Of a DNA stretch of 64,000 nucleotides, positions 1 to 11,516 are shown one piece after another. The translations under genes were made by a program, and so were the position numbers. The notes beneath the pieces are model-generated. The model worked only from the letters and a program-made list of their open reading frames with translations, did not search any database and was not told the origin of the DNA. Source of the stretch: Allium sativum (taxonomy: Eukaryota; Streptophyta; Magnoliopsida; Asparagales; Amaryllidaceae); assembly GCA_030737875.1 (NCBI GenBank), contig CM060926.1:314500922-314564921 (forward strand). Direction: 5' to 3'. Every line of letters begins with the position of its first letter. Within the stretch, counting starts at the first letter, position 1.

Positions 1-806
1 CCAAAAATCACAAAAATTGAAATCTAATAATAATTTGACATTATGGATCCAACAAAATTGGTTTCGTCGAATTTGGAGGTCTTTGCAAAAATGGCTATTT
101 TTAATGCTCTAAATAGACCGTTTAAATATAAATATATTTAAAAATAATCAAATTAAATATAAATAAATTAATATTATCATGCATATTCACATATAATATC
201 ATACAGTTCCAAAATATACATATTTGGATTTATAAATCGATATTTAAAAATCTCAGTTTATATCGCTACTCAATTTATATTAAAAATCCTTTATACTATA
301 AATAAATCATTCTAAAATATAAACGAATTCCATAGCGACTATTTTAAATTTTGATTTAGACATAACTTACAATCTACACGACGAAATCTCGATTTTTCTG
401 TTTCGTTAGAAAAATACAGTTTAACATATCCGAGCATTTCTTATTTCATAGAAATCCGACGTAAAACGGACCTTGTATATTCAGATGAAGTCCAAATCGC
501 TAAATAACGAACTATCGCGATGTTACGGGCTCGATTATAATAAAATTATAATTTATACGTTCTAACGTCATTTATATAATATATTCGCCATTCTAATTCA
601 ATACTAAACTGAATTTTACCTTATATATAATTCAATTCACACTGTATTGTGAATTCAGCTATTTTTGACTATTTCGGCATTATAATATATTATTGTATTA
701 TAAATATTAATTAAATATTCATTATTATTTAAATTAAATCATTTAAATCACTATTTACATAATTAAATTAATTAATTATTACACCGTAAAAATACAGGAC
801 ATTACA
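1..806 (-). mobile_element. Partial LTR (minus orientation), truncated by window start
   Basis: Read on the minus strand the segment begins TGTAATGTCCTG at 806. It follows the same course as the distal half of solo LTR 2 (41458-42268), including the shared stretch around the BamHI-like GGATCC, 'aacaaaattggtttcgtcga' and the 'gcaaaaatggctattttta' block. At 807 the sequence switches abruptly to the repeat unit of the neighbouring giant LTR (compare 7951 onward), so this LTR is inserted in that older LTR. The other end and its target-site duplication lie outside the window. Whether it is a solo LTR or part of a full element cannot be seen. Confidence 0.75.
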
Positions 807-2968
807 TATCGTGAACCGTGTTTTAAAGGACATCGGTTATTTAACCTGGTTAAAGACAGGAATAAGATTTTGGGTTGTCGTCAATGGTATCTTTAATAGT
901 ATTGTTCTTAGACCCAATGGAGTTAAGAAAATTAGAAACTAACTGGAGATTAGTTAAGTTGAATGGTTTCCTAGGTATTTATCCGATATTGGTTTTGGCT
1001 TTCGGTGTTAATACTTAGGGAATTGTTCCCTTGCTAATTTACGGTTAAAGGTTGATGGAATGGAATGTGATTCTGGGTTTATCGTGAATCGTGTTTTAAA
1101 TGACATTGGTTCTTTAACCCAGTTAAAGACAGGATGTGATTTCCCAAGTTAAACAATCGTTAATATTGATTTTTGGGAAGATTAAAACCAAGTGGAGTTT
1201 TAATGCATCTCTAATTAGATTGAAATGATATCCAAAGGAAGATTAAAGAATAAATTTAAAGAATTTATCTTTGATAAAATTAATGGGAACCTTTCCCAAA
1301 GTATAAGAATATTTGAATAAAGGAATATTCTGGATTGGAATGAGGCGTATGTTGTGTTTTTATAACACTTGTTTATTCTATACATGAGTTATTCAGAAAT
1401 ACCGAGTTTATCCCATTCTGAATAACTGATTCGACGATGTGTCGAGGATGAAGATGGTGGTTGAAGACCGGAGGTTTTCACATCGTTTGGATGATTACTG
1501 ATGTCTTAATTGGGCTGTACACCCAAGACAAGGTAACAAGTGGTGATCGTCTAGACGTACTTGGAGATCGACCGAATATGCGCGGACCTCTCCCTTGTAT
1601 TGGACTTATGGGGATGGAATAAGGTGCCTCCGGTTTTGTTCAGACCCAGAACAAACTTGTAATTGGATATGTGTCTGACATCGGATTTCATTCTGTGTGA
1701 TTGATAGACATTGGTTGCATAGCGTGAATTGCCTGTGTGGCATGCTGAGATACAAATGATCAAGGCTTCTATTGAAAAGCAGAGTCTTTTGGTTGATGAT
1801 CAAAGCACGGATTTAATATAGCCTAGCTTTGTGTAGCGTTAATTCGCGAGCCTTACACCCCTGTGTGAACCAGAAACGGGAGAGGACATCAGGGAGGGCA
1901 TGCGTTTCCTCCTAACTAGGAGTGGTGTCAGCGTTTGACTAGCCCTGACATTTTACTTATGTGGATCATGGATTGCGAGGCGCCTCGGTTATATCGGTCG
2001 TTCCAGGGCCGATAGTTTGGTCGGGATATGACCAGTTTACGCCCCATAGGGCGGGAAAACACATTGTTCAGACATTTTAATCCACTCCGTGTGGACCGGC
2101 CCTGACGATCTAAAGGCTTGACAAAGTACTTTCGTGAGACAACGGGCTAGAGCGTCTCGAAGCGGGACAGGATGATCCCTTGCTTAGGTTCACAGACAGA
2201 AATCCAACTTCCAATACGTGATTTTGCGGTTTTGATTGTAGAGCCTAGTATTGGCCACATGATATATGGTACTCATGTCGCCTATGATTGATACATTTAT
2301 ATTTGAAGTTGTTTTCTTCACTTATAGTAATAATAAAGGATTAAATTTCGCATATCAAGCATTATTTGGCTATTATAAAGTAAAACCCTATCCTCCGGCT
2401 TGCATTGCATTGTGTGATGGGACCTGGGTCTTATAATAGACTCATTATTCTTTATTTAGCATTGCGCTGTTTGTTTTATGCACTAATATTCTTGGAAGGA
2501 AACCCGTTCCGTGTTATACGGCGTGGTCCCTTGATTTACCTAACTTTAAAAGCAAATTAGTAACTGTTTTAGTTCTCACACCAGTCACATGACTGACCTG
2601 GAGTTTAATGTTTTAACCTAAACTCTGGGTGCCTTTATTTCCGCACGGGCAGCTAGTAGTTGGGTTTTGCAGATATTATATTCACAGGATCCTGATTTAC
2701 AGCTGAAGTGATAATCGGAAAGCTCTGTATCCGTATATTCTTTTCAGTTGTGTTTTGTATTATTTTTCCGCTGCATTGTAACTTGTAAATCTATGATATT
2801 TAGTAAATGTGTAATATTTATTCATACTCTGTATATTCTTGTATTCTGATGTAAATTGTTGTAATAACAATGACATGTTCTTCTGTTTGTGTTCTGATTC
2901 GTCTTGTTCTCAAAGCAATCCGTTCTTCCTCTTCTCTACGGAGACCGGGGAAGTTTTAGGTCCTTACA
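807..2968 (+). mobile_element. 3' part of the 5' LTR of a giant-LTR Ty3-type element
   Basis: This stretch is collinear with 7951-10111, the end of the 3' LTR, over about 2.16 kb with scattered substitutions. It ends in CA at 2968 and a tRNA primer-binding site follows directly. The left part of this LTR is interrupted at 806/807 by the minus-strand LTR. It contains one full copy of the 273-bp repeat unit (809-1081). Short minus-strand frames around 1551-1803 have weaker counterparts in the other LTR and look like chance reading frames. Confidence 0.85.
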
Positions 2969-2970
2969 GT

Positions 2971-2982
2971 TGGTATCAGAGC
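2971..2982 (+). other. Primer-binding site, tRNA-iMet type
   Basis: TGGTATCAGAGC lies two bases after the LTR terminus CA. It matches the complement of the plant initiator-methionine tRNA 3' end, used by many Ty3 chromoviruses and by copia elements. It fixes the element on the plus strand. Confidence 0.9.
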
Positions 2983-4003
2983 TTTGGTTTACAAAGCTCG
3001 GAGAAAAAGACACGTTAGAACCAAACGAAAGAATTCATCAGAGATTGGATTAGTAATATCCAATGAGAGTGTCTCGTTAGATATGGGATCAGTAGTATCC
3101 TAGAACGAGTGTAAAGAGTATATTTTTAAAATAAAAGTGAAAACAAATTTTGGTTTGAAAATTTAAACCTTGTTATTCGTATTTGAATATTTATTTTATA
3201 TTGATTTGGATAATCAAGTATATAAAGATTTTACGTGTACGTCTGATCCATGTGTATTCAAAGTTTTAATATACTAGATAGATATAGAATCACACTCTAG
3301 TCGCCCGGAGATGATTCTGATGATTACTCGAGTATCATCAGAATTTATATTCGAGTTTTAAAAGTGGGATGTCTGTATATTTCCATTAGATTGGTGTGAG
3401 AACCAAAACTTACATAGGATTATTTGTTGTGATTTGGCCTCAAAAACCTGATTTTTGACTATGTATTAAAAGTTATGTGTTTGAAAAACAGATCGACAAA
3501 TGGATTGTTGGCTGCATTGTTTGATTATTATTTTAATTAATTAGAATTTGGTATATATAACCAAATTATATCAAATATTTGACTGAATTGAAAATTTATG
3601 GAAATGCATACATGTACATGTATACACATTGAACAGGTCATAGCAAGGAGGCTAGAACAGAGGAATAAAATTGTTTGCCCAACAAATAGGTACATATTTA
3701 TTGTATTTCTTGGGGTTTTTGATGATTTTATGAGCCGATTGGCTAGCCGCTTGGCTGTTTCTTTTTCTTTTTGATTGGAGAGGCTTGTGTGGTGGTTTGG
3801 GGATTTTCCCGGTGCTCCCGTACAAAGGAGGTTGTGGCGAAATTTTTTGAAAATTTAGGGTGTTTGCCAAATTTTTGAAAAATTTGAAAAGTTCTTAGAA
3901 ACTGAAAAGTTGAAAAACTTCAGCCATAATTAAAATAATGAAAGTTGAGTTGATTAGTTAAACAACTTTCAGCTTCATTCCTTTTCGAGGATGAAAAGAT
4001 TTT

Positions 4004-4016
4004 AAGTGGGGGAGAT
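4004..4016 (+). other. Polypurine tract
   Basis: AAGTGGGGGAGAT sits immediately before the TGTAACAACC start of the 3' LTR. This is the expected position for plus-strand priming in reverse transcription. Confidence 0.85.
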
Positions 4017-4911
4017 TGTAACAACCCGGAAAATCAAGCCAATTTAAAATTTTTATTTTGGACAATTTTGATGAATTTTGAATATTTAAAATAATTTATT
4101 TTAAATAATAACAACGAGAAATTTATTTTGAATAGAATTAGAACATATATATTTATTTGAATCGACGTTAGAATATAAATATTTATTTTAATTATAAAAG
4201 AAATTGGAAATGGTGCGGTAGTTTGAAAATTCGATTTCAAATTTCAAATGAATGTACAGGATTCAAAATAAACCGAATTTTAGTGAAACAAAAAATATTA
4301 GTATCTATTTGAAAATATCTTTCCAAGAATCCGAAAAATTGAAATTTCATAGCGGGAATAAAAAGTTATGCCCAGTTGAAAATTCAGAATAGTCGCTATG
4401 GAATTTTGGCCCTTAAAAATGGAAATTTTGCAAACGCCCTCCGTTTTCGACGAAACCACTTTTGTTGGACCCGGGATGTCAAGTTATTGCTTGATTCCAA
4501 AATTCATAATTTTGGAATCAATATGCGAGTGTGGCAAAAGAAAACGTGTTTTGACAGTTTAAGTCAATTTGGATCGACCAGAAAATGGTCATTTTTCAAA
4601 CGATCTCCAAATTTGACGAAATTAGTTTTGTTAAGACCGTATCGTCAATACGAATCTAGGAATAATTTTTTTGGAATTTTCAGAGTCAATATGTGGCTCT
4701 GGTAAATTAAAAAGTGCATTAAAATTGAATATATAGATTTATATTTTAATTTCAATCAAAACTGATCGTAACAGTCGAATTGGTTTGCCGGACATATTCC
4801 ATTCTGTTCGGAATGAGGGTAATTAGCTGGGGGCGACAGTCGTCCGGTTCAATTCGAAGTCATAACGAAAATTGCACTTTATTATATTAAATATAAATAT
4901 TTAAATAGGCC

Positions 4912-5280
4912 ATGCCCTTTTCCCTTCATCACCTGGTCACCCCCCTCCCTCATTCACTTAAAATCGAGATTCAGAAAAGAAAAAGACGACTTGCTCCCTT
5001 CCACCGCACCACCAACCCCGTCGCCCCCTCCCCTGCGGCCTGCGCCACCCCCATCGCCGCCAGATCCACCGCCACCATCCTCCATAGCAGCCGCGGCCTC
5101 CTCCCCCTTTCCCCTTGCTTCTCCTTCGCTGTAAAACCCTAAGGTCGCCGCCATTGGCCAACCACCCACCGCCGACGCCCCTGACCGCCACCCACGACCT
5201 CCGGCGCCCACCCCAAGACTCCTCTAACCCCAGTCAGCACGTAGGACCCCCCTCTAGTGGTAAAGCTCCGATTTTGACGA
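4912..5280. other. GC-rich leader-like island in the LTR
   Basis: A strongly C-rich, GC-rich block stands in an otherwise AT-rich LTR, just downstream of a TATA-like AT tract (about 4880-4905). It has open frames on both strands (for example 4912-5142 plus and 4954-5211 minus), but these are low-complexity Pro/Ala/Arg- or Gly-rich translations expected from composition alone. It may be the transcribed leader (R/U5) or a captured host fragment. I do not call a protein. Confidence 0.5.
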
Positions 5281-5349
5281 TGAGTGTGAGTTTTTCCCCT
5301 TTTAATTATATGAAGTGATCAGTTTTTCTTTGTATGTTGATTTGAATAT

Positions 5350-5775
5350 AAAGATTTGAATTTTATATAAAGGTATGAGAATAAAGATGTGAATTTTATA
5401 TACATGATTTGAGTATAAAAATACAATTTTTATATATGTAATGAAAGTATAAAAATAAGACTTTTATACATGTAAGGGCAATGTAAGTATACGATTTTTA
5501 TGTCATGAAAGTATATGATTTTTACTATATAAAAGATATGATTTTTATGTTATAAAGATACGACATTTAATCAAATAAAGATTAGACTTTTATAAAGGAG
5601 TAGCGAAGATAAAAATTCGATTTTTATTCATATGAAGTAGCGATAAAAATATAATTTTTATTGTTTGGGTAGCGATATAAAAATGCGATTTTTATATATA
5701 GATCATTGAGATAAAAATGAAATTTTTTATAATATAAACATCATAATAAAAATGTGATTTTTATTATGAACAGCG
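5350..5775. repeat. Array of about 14 short AT palindromes
   Basis: Units of the form ATAAAAAT-nn(n)-ATTTTTAT recur every 25-45 bp. The clearest are near 5415, 5609, 5642, 5674, 5709 and 5747, with more degenerate ones from 5350 to 5590. Each unit is a small inverted repeat of 7-8 bp arms around 2-4 bases, and the spacers (often 'gtagcga' or 'catgaa') vary. Confidence 0.8.
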
Positions 5776-6802
5776 AGAAAAAGAGTGTGATGGAACTGAC
5801 TGAAGCCGAATGGAATCCACACCGTTCAGAAATAGAGAATGACGAAGTGGAACCCAAAAGTGAGAACTTCTCACTTTGAATTTTATTTTCTAGTTGAAAT
5901 ATATACTAGGATGTAGACGGTGCTTAGCAGCACCCGACACCCGTCGTCCACAGACCATGGATGATTTGTTTGTTTGTTTGTTTGATTTTGCTGTGAAAAT
6001 TGATTGTGTGATGTGGAGTGGAATAAAATATTTTATAGTTAAAAATATAATTTTTAACGTGTATATGAATAAAATAAATATTCATAAACAAATCGGACGA
6101 TTTGTTTATGTACACACATTTGCCTGATATTGATTGGGACAATAAATTTTACACATCGCCCAACTACACAAATAAATATGTGTTTGTTGTTTGAAACCCC
6201 ACACGGGTATTGGAATGATATATGACATACACTAGTCCCAATAATTAGCTGTATGTCAATCGATTGGTTGACAGACTGTTATAAGCGTTAAATATTTATA
6301 TTTGATGCTTATGCAGTGTAGATTGCACTCTGGCTGATGGTTGACTGTGTTTGATTGTTGTTGTGTACGTGTGTTGTATGAAATCCGTATAATCACATTA
6401 TATGGTAATTGACTGTGTCTGATTCCAGTTCAGAAAGAATGAATATTCTAAAATAACTAATATTTTAAAATGATGAATGTTTTAAAATAATATTCAGTAA
6501 AAGATCAAAATCTGATTTTGATGTTCGATTTGTGATGGACACAAAAATATTTAAATATATAAAGCCGTGTTGATTCGATTGATGCCATTTTGACGTGAAT
6601 GTTATTTATATCGATTTATTCATTTTTATAATGAATATCGAAAAGGAATTGATTTCAAAATACAATGTTTTGAAAATACTATCAGTTATATATCGATGAT
6701 ATGGAATATTCAATTTTCATTTGAAATTGAATATGAAGTTGAAATCATTTTGAAAATGAATTTAAAACAATTTATAAAATACGTTTTAAATGGTAATCGA
6801 CG

Positions 6803-6863
6803 AAATATATCATATATATATATATATCATATATATATATATATATATTATATATAATATATA
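6803..6863. repeat. (AT)n microsatellite
   Basis: An imperfect AT dinucleotide run within the giant LTR. Confidence 0.9.
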
Positions 6864-7680
6864 ATGGCCTGAATAGAACGCGCCGCGCTGCGGAAGTCGC
6901 GAATTTCGACCATTGACTTTGAAAGGACATTACGGGAGATCCGACCGTCGGATTCTCCTAAAACCGGAACTGTGGGTTCGTATCTAAAAGAGCTTTCTAA
7001 CAAATACAAGAAATTAGAAATCTAACAATTGCATTTGGAATTATGTCTAAATCAAATTTTGGAAAAGGTCGTTGTAAGTGCAGTTCGATGGCCGTTTATG
7101 GAAATCGACTGTACGGGCCTTGATAAAATTATTAAAAATATCAATAATTAGTGTAAAATCATAAGAAATGATTTGGAAAGAATTGGGATGAAAAATTCCA
7201 TATTTGAAAAGATAAAAATATATTTTTATCGAAATGAACTAGTTATGAACTAAAATTATGAAATCCAATATTTTTAAATAAATAAATTGGATTAGAAATG
7301 GTTTTAAAAATAACCAGGATTTCCAATATATGAATTGGAACAGATTTGAATCGAAATTATCTTCGGAATATTTCGATATTGGATTCCGTGATTATACGGA
7401 TACTGTGGAGGAATTTGGAAGATATATATATATATCGTTATTCCAATACGGTATTTGTTTATTCCAGAATTTGATATTGAATATGAGCCGATATATTTTC
7501 TATTCAGAGCCTTGTATTTAATATCAAATGTGATTTTGGGTTTGTCCTGAATGGTGTCTTCATTAACACTATTCTTGAACCCAGTTGAGAAAAGATTAAA
7601 TCTTTTTATTTAGATTTAATGAAATATTCCAATTAATTAATATTTAACTGGAATTGAATTGAAATTGCTCTTTGGGTTTA

Positions 7681-8290
7681 TCGTGAACGGTGTTTTAAAT
7701 AACACTTGTTCTTTAACCCGATTAACAATGGAATGAGATTTTGGGTTGTCATGAATGGTATCTTTAATAATACTGTTCTTAGACCAAACGGAGTTAAGAA
7801 AATAAGAAACTAACTGGAGATTAGTCAAGTTAAATGGTTTCCTGGGTATTGATCTAATGTTGGTTTCGGCCTTCGGGGTTAATACTTAGGGAATTGTTCA
7901 CTTGCTAATTTACGGTTAAAGGCTGATGGAATGGAATGTGATTTTGGATTTATCGTGAACCGTGTTTTAAAGGACATTGGTTCTTCAACCCTGTTAAAGA
8001 CAAGAATAAGATTTTGGGTTGTCGTGTATGGTATCTTTAATAATACTGTTCTTTGACCCAATGAAGTTAAGAAAATCAAAAACTAACTGGAGATTAGTTA
8101 AGTTGAATGGTTTCCTGGGTATTGATCTGATGTTGGTTTCGGCCTTCGGGGTTAATACTTAGGGAATTGTTCACTTGCTAATTTACGGTTAAAGACCGAT
8201 GGAATGGAATGTGATTTTGGGTTTATCGTGAACCGTGTTTTAAATGACATTGGTTCTTTAACCCAGTTAAAGACAGGATATGATTTCCTA
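7681..8290 (+). repeat. 272-273-bp tandem repeat inside the giant LTR
   Basis: The phrase tcgtgaac(c/g)gtgttttaaa recurs at 7681, 7953 and 8226, giving two full units and a partial third. The 5' LTR fragment shows the same spacing (809 and 1082). Each unit has two related halves built on 'gattttgggtt...cttt(a)acc(c)': TTGGGTT and AACCCAG-type ends bracket about 50 bp and can pair as an imperfect stem. A more degenerate half-unit precedes the array at about 7527-7600. Confidence 0.85.
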
Positions 8291-10111
8291 AGTTAAACAA
8301 TCGTTAATATTGTTTTTTGTGAAGATTAAAACCAAGTGGAGTTTTAATGCATCTTTAAGTAGATTGAAATGATATCCAATTGAAGAATAAAGAATAAATT
8401 TAAAGAATTTATCTTTGATAAAATTAATGGGAACCTTTCCCAAAGTATAAGAATATTTGAATAAAGGAATATTCTAGATTGGAATGAGGCGTACGTTGTG
8501 TTTTTATAGCACTTGTTTATCATATACGTGAGTTATTCAGAAATACCGTGCTTATCCCATTCTGAATAACTAATTCGATGATGTGTCGAGGATGAAGACG
8601 GTGGTTGAAGACCGGAGGTCCTCACATCGTCTGGATGATTACTAATGTCTTGATTGGGCTGTACACCCAAGACAAAGTAATAAGTGGTGATCGTCCACAC
8701 GTGCTTGGAGATCGACCGGATATGCGAGGACCTCTCCCTTGTATTGGACATATGGGGAGGAATAGGGCGCCTCCGGTTTCGTTCAGACCTAGAACGAACT
8801 TGTAAATGGATGTGTGTCTGACATCGGATTTCATTCTGTGTGATTGGTAAACATTGGTTGCATAGCGTGAATTGCTTGTGTGGCATGCTGAGATGCAAAT
8901 GATCAAGGCTTATGTTGAAAAGCAGAGTCTTGTGGTTGATGATCAAAGCACGACTTTAATATAGCGTAGCTTTGTGTAGCGTTAATTCACGAGCCTCACA
9001 CCCCGGTGTGAATCAGAAATAGGAGAGGACATCAGTGAGGGCATGCGTTTCTTTCTAGCTAGCCCTGGTGTCAGCGTTTGACTAGCCCTGACATTTTATT
9101 TATGTGGATGATGGATTGCGAGGCGCCTCGGTTATATCGGTCGTTCCAGGGCCGATAGTTTGGTCGGGATATAACCAGTTTACTCACCATAGGGCGGGGA
9201 AACGCATTGTTCAGGAATTTTAATCCACTCCATGTGGACCGGCCATGACGATCTAAAGGCTTGACAGAGTACTTGCCTGAGACACGGGATAGAGCGTCTC
9301 GAAGCGGGCTAGGACGACCCCTTGCCTAGGTTCACAGACGGAAATCCAACTTCCAATACATGACTTTGTGGTTTTTATTATAGAGCCTAGTATTGGCCAC
9401 ATGATATATGGGTACCCATGCCGCCTATGATTGATACATTTATATTTGAATTTGTTTTCTTCACTTATAGTAATAATAAAAGATTAAATTTCGCGTATCA
9501 AGCATTATTTGGCTATTATAAGGTAAAACCCTATCCTCCGGCTTGCATTGCATTGTGTGATGGGACCTGGGTCTTATAATAGCTTCATTGTTCTTTATTT
9601 AGCATTGCGCTGTTTGTTTTATGCACTGGTATTCTTGGGAGGAAACCCGTTCCATGTTATACGGCGTGGTCCCTTGATTTACCTAACTTTAAAAGCAAAT
9701 TAATAACTATTTTAGTTCTCACACCAGTCACATGACTGACCTGGAGTTTAATGTTTTACCCTAAACTCTGGGTGCCCTTATTTCCGCACGGGCAGCTAGT
9801 AGTTGGGTTTTGCAGATATTATATTCACAGGATCCTGATTTACAGCTGAAGTGATATTCGGAAAGCTCTGTATCTGTATATTCTTTTCAGTTGCGTTTTA
9901 TATTATTTTTCCGCTGCATTGTAACTTGTAAATCTTTGATATTTAGTAAATGTGTAATATTTATTCATACTTTGTATATTCTTGTATTCTAATGTAAATT
10001 GTTGTAATAACAATGAAATGTTCTTCTGTTTGTGTTCTGATTTGCCTTGTTCTCAAAGCAATCCGTTCTTCCTCTTCTCTTCGGAGACCGGGGAAGTTTT
10101 GGGTTTTTACA

Positions 10112-10489
10112 ACAGCTCACAGTAATTTTATCATATCAAAAATAGCTTCCTCGTGGAGCTTCATTATTTGTAAGTGGTTGGTACAGTCTACTGTCAATAG
10201 GAAGCTCACAATATTTTTTCTTTAAGTTTTGATGAGTAAACCAACATTTGGTGCCTTGATTTAATACACTAATTTAAAATTACAAGGAAATTGATTAGCA
10301 GCAATTGTTTGTATGGGCTGGAAGCTGTGGCATTTGATTAGCAGAAAGTGTTATGCATTCTTACATAAAATTACATCTGATTTAATACACAACCCCATCC
10401 GATCTATGTATTTTTAGATTTAATTGGACAAGTATGTAGCTTGCACAACTACATTTTGTATGATAAATTTTGTTTAACAGCTAAGCCAT
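10112..10489. other. No gene seen; possible intron-like AT-rich sequence
   Basis: This is AT-rich sequence beyond the giant LTR. It ends in a T-rich tract and 'ttgtttaacag' at about 10480, which resembles a plant 3' splice site ahead of the decayed coding remnant. No continuous frame or repeat was found. Confidence 0.4.
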
Positions 10490-11035
10490 CAAAGGGAAAA
10501 AACTAACAGTAAAGGCTACGATAACAATGACGATGTTGATAATTGCGAAGAAAGAACTGCTTTCAGAAAAAGATCCTGAAATGGATAAGGTTGGATAAAG
10601 AATTTAATGAAAAATGGAATGTAAATTTTACCCATAAAATGTCTAAAAATCGTTATGACTATTTGGTAGAAATGGTAACTTCGGGACTTATATCATAAGA
10701 CGAATATTGTGAAGTGTTGACCCGCTTTTTAGTCAAAACAGTCACACATGAAATCTCTGATCAACAATGAGTATTGGAAACATCGTCAGAAGACAGGCAG
10801 CGATTTGGTCGAAATCGCATCACAAACAAAGAAAGGCCCGGAACTCCTACCAGATGACCTTTTTTGGGCCCGAAAATAGCGATTACGGAGCTAAGCTCTG
10901 TAACTCTTGTAGATCTCTGAATTAGCTTCAGTTTGAACTTTCGTTTGGCTAAAACGGACTTACGGTTTGAAAGTTACGCCCGTTTCCGTGAACGCATGCA
11001 GAACCAAAAAGTTTGGATTTTGGCATTGGACAAAG

Positions 11036-11488
11036 CCTCGGATCGGATCGGATCCGTTCCGACCCCACGCTTCAAAGACACTCAGACTTCGACTCCAGCT
11101 CACTTCGGTTCGGATCGGACCATCAGAACCCGAACCGCCTTGCTCTGCACAGAAATGCACATCATGTCTACCGTTCGGAAACTCCATCTCGGTTCAGATC
11201 GGAAATGACGGCTCGGTTCGGAACAAAGAGAATCCGACCCGCTTCATATCAGTTGCTCAGGAGAGCACAACGTCTTCAGCTCAATGGCTTCGCCCCTATT
11301 CGGATCGGAGAACCGATCCGATCCCCCTTTACCTGCTACTACACAACTGTTTTGACCGCTTCTCAAGGAGTAACCGCCCCTACATCCATGGATCTGACTC
11401 CACTTGGCAAAACCCGAACACAGGGACTTCTTCCACTACTTTTCGAGATTAACTCCGGTCGTGACACGTGGCATATCCGAACCGGATC
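11036..11488. repeat. Dispersed CGGATCGG / GGTTCGG motifs in solo LTR U3
   Basis: Variants of (GGTT)CGGATCGG occur near 11036-11058, 11107, 11190, 11213, 11301 and 11476. The copy at 11301-11320 is a perfect inverted repeat, CGGATCGG-AGAA-CCGATCCG. Their clustering upstream of the TATA box suggests promoter elements of the retrotransposon. Confidence 0.65.
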
Positions 11489-11508
11489 GCCCAAGGCTCC
11501 TCTACGCC

Positions 11509-11516
11509 TATAAATA
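11509..11516 (+). promoter_or_regulatory. TATA box of the solo LTR promoter
   Basis: TATAAATA lies about 795 bp into the LTR, about 40 bp downstream of a CACGTG G-box (11465-11470). This is a plausible Pol II core promoter separating U3 from R. Confidence 0.7.

Larger units (their letters stand above)
2969..4016 (+). mobile_element. Short internal region of giant-LTR element, no gag-pol
   Basis: Only about 1.05 kb separates the primer-binding site from the polypurine tract, far too little for a gag-pol gene (normally 4-5 kb). All plus-strand frames are broken. The distal part (3960-4016) has the cgagg-atgaaa-ttttaag-tgggggaga order that is common just before the 3' LTR of plant chromoviruses, so this is probably a deletion derivative of one. 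Mobilisation would need proteins supplied in trans. Confidence 0.8.
4017..10111 (+). mobile_element. Giant 3' LTR (about 6.1 kb)
   Basis: It starts TGTAACAACCCGG after the polypurine tract and ends TTTTTACA at 10111, where similarity to the 5' LTR stops. The length, 6095 bp, is exceptional for an LTR. Its parts in order are an AT-rich U3 related to the other LTRs of this window (the 4400-4520 block matches, on the other strand, the 1-120 and 41460-41580 blocks), a GC-rich leader (4912-5280), an array of short palindromes (5350-5775), an (AT)n tract, 272-273-bp tandem repeats, and a region matching 807-2968. No coding capacity is evident. Confidence 0.85.

Noticed and set aside
4912..5318. Overlapping Pro/Ala- and Gly-rich frames on both strands
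   Set aside because: GC-rich sequence leaves frames open by chance. No domain is visible and the translations are low complexity.
8533..8946. 137-aa minus-strand frame in the giant LTR
   Set aside because: The 5' LTR equivalent (1551-1803) is broken into shorter pieces, the translation has no motif, and it runs antisense to the element.
10933..11513. Frames of 75-166 aa on both strands near the solo LTR
   Set aside because: They lie inside the LTR and come from its GC-rich U3. The LTR ends and TSD explain the region.
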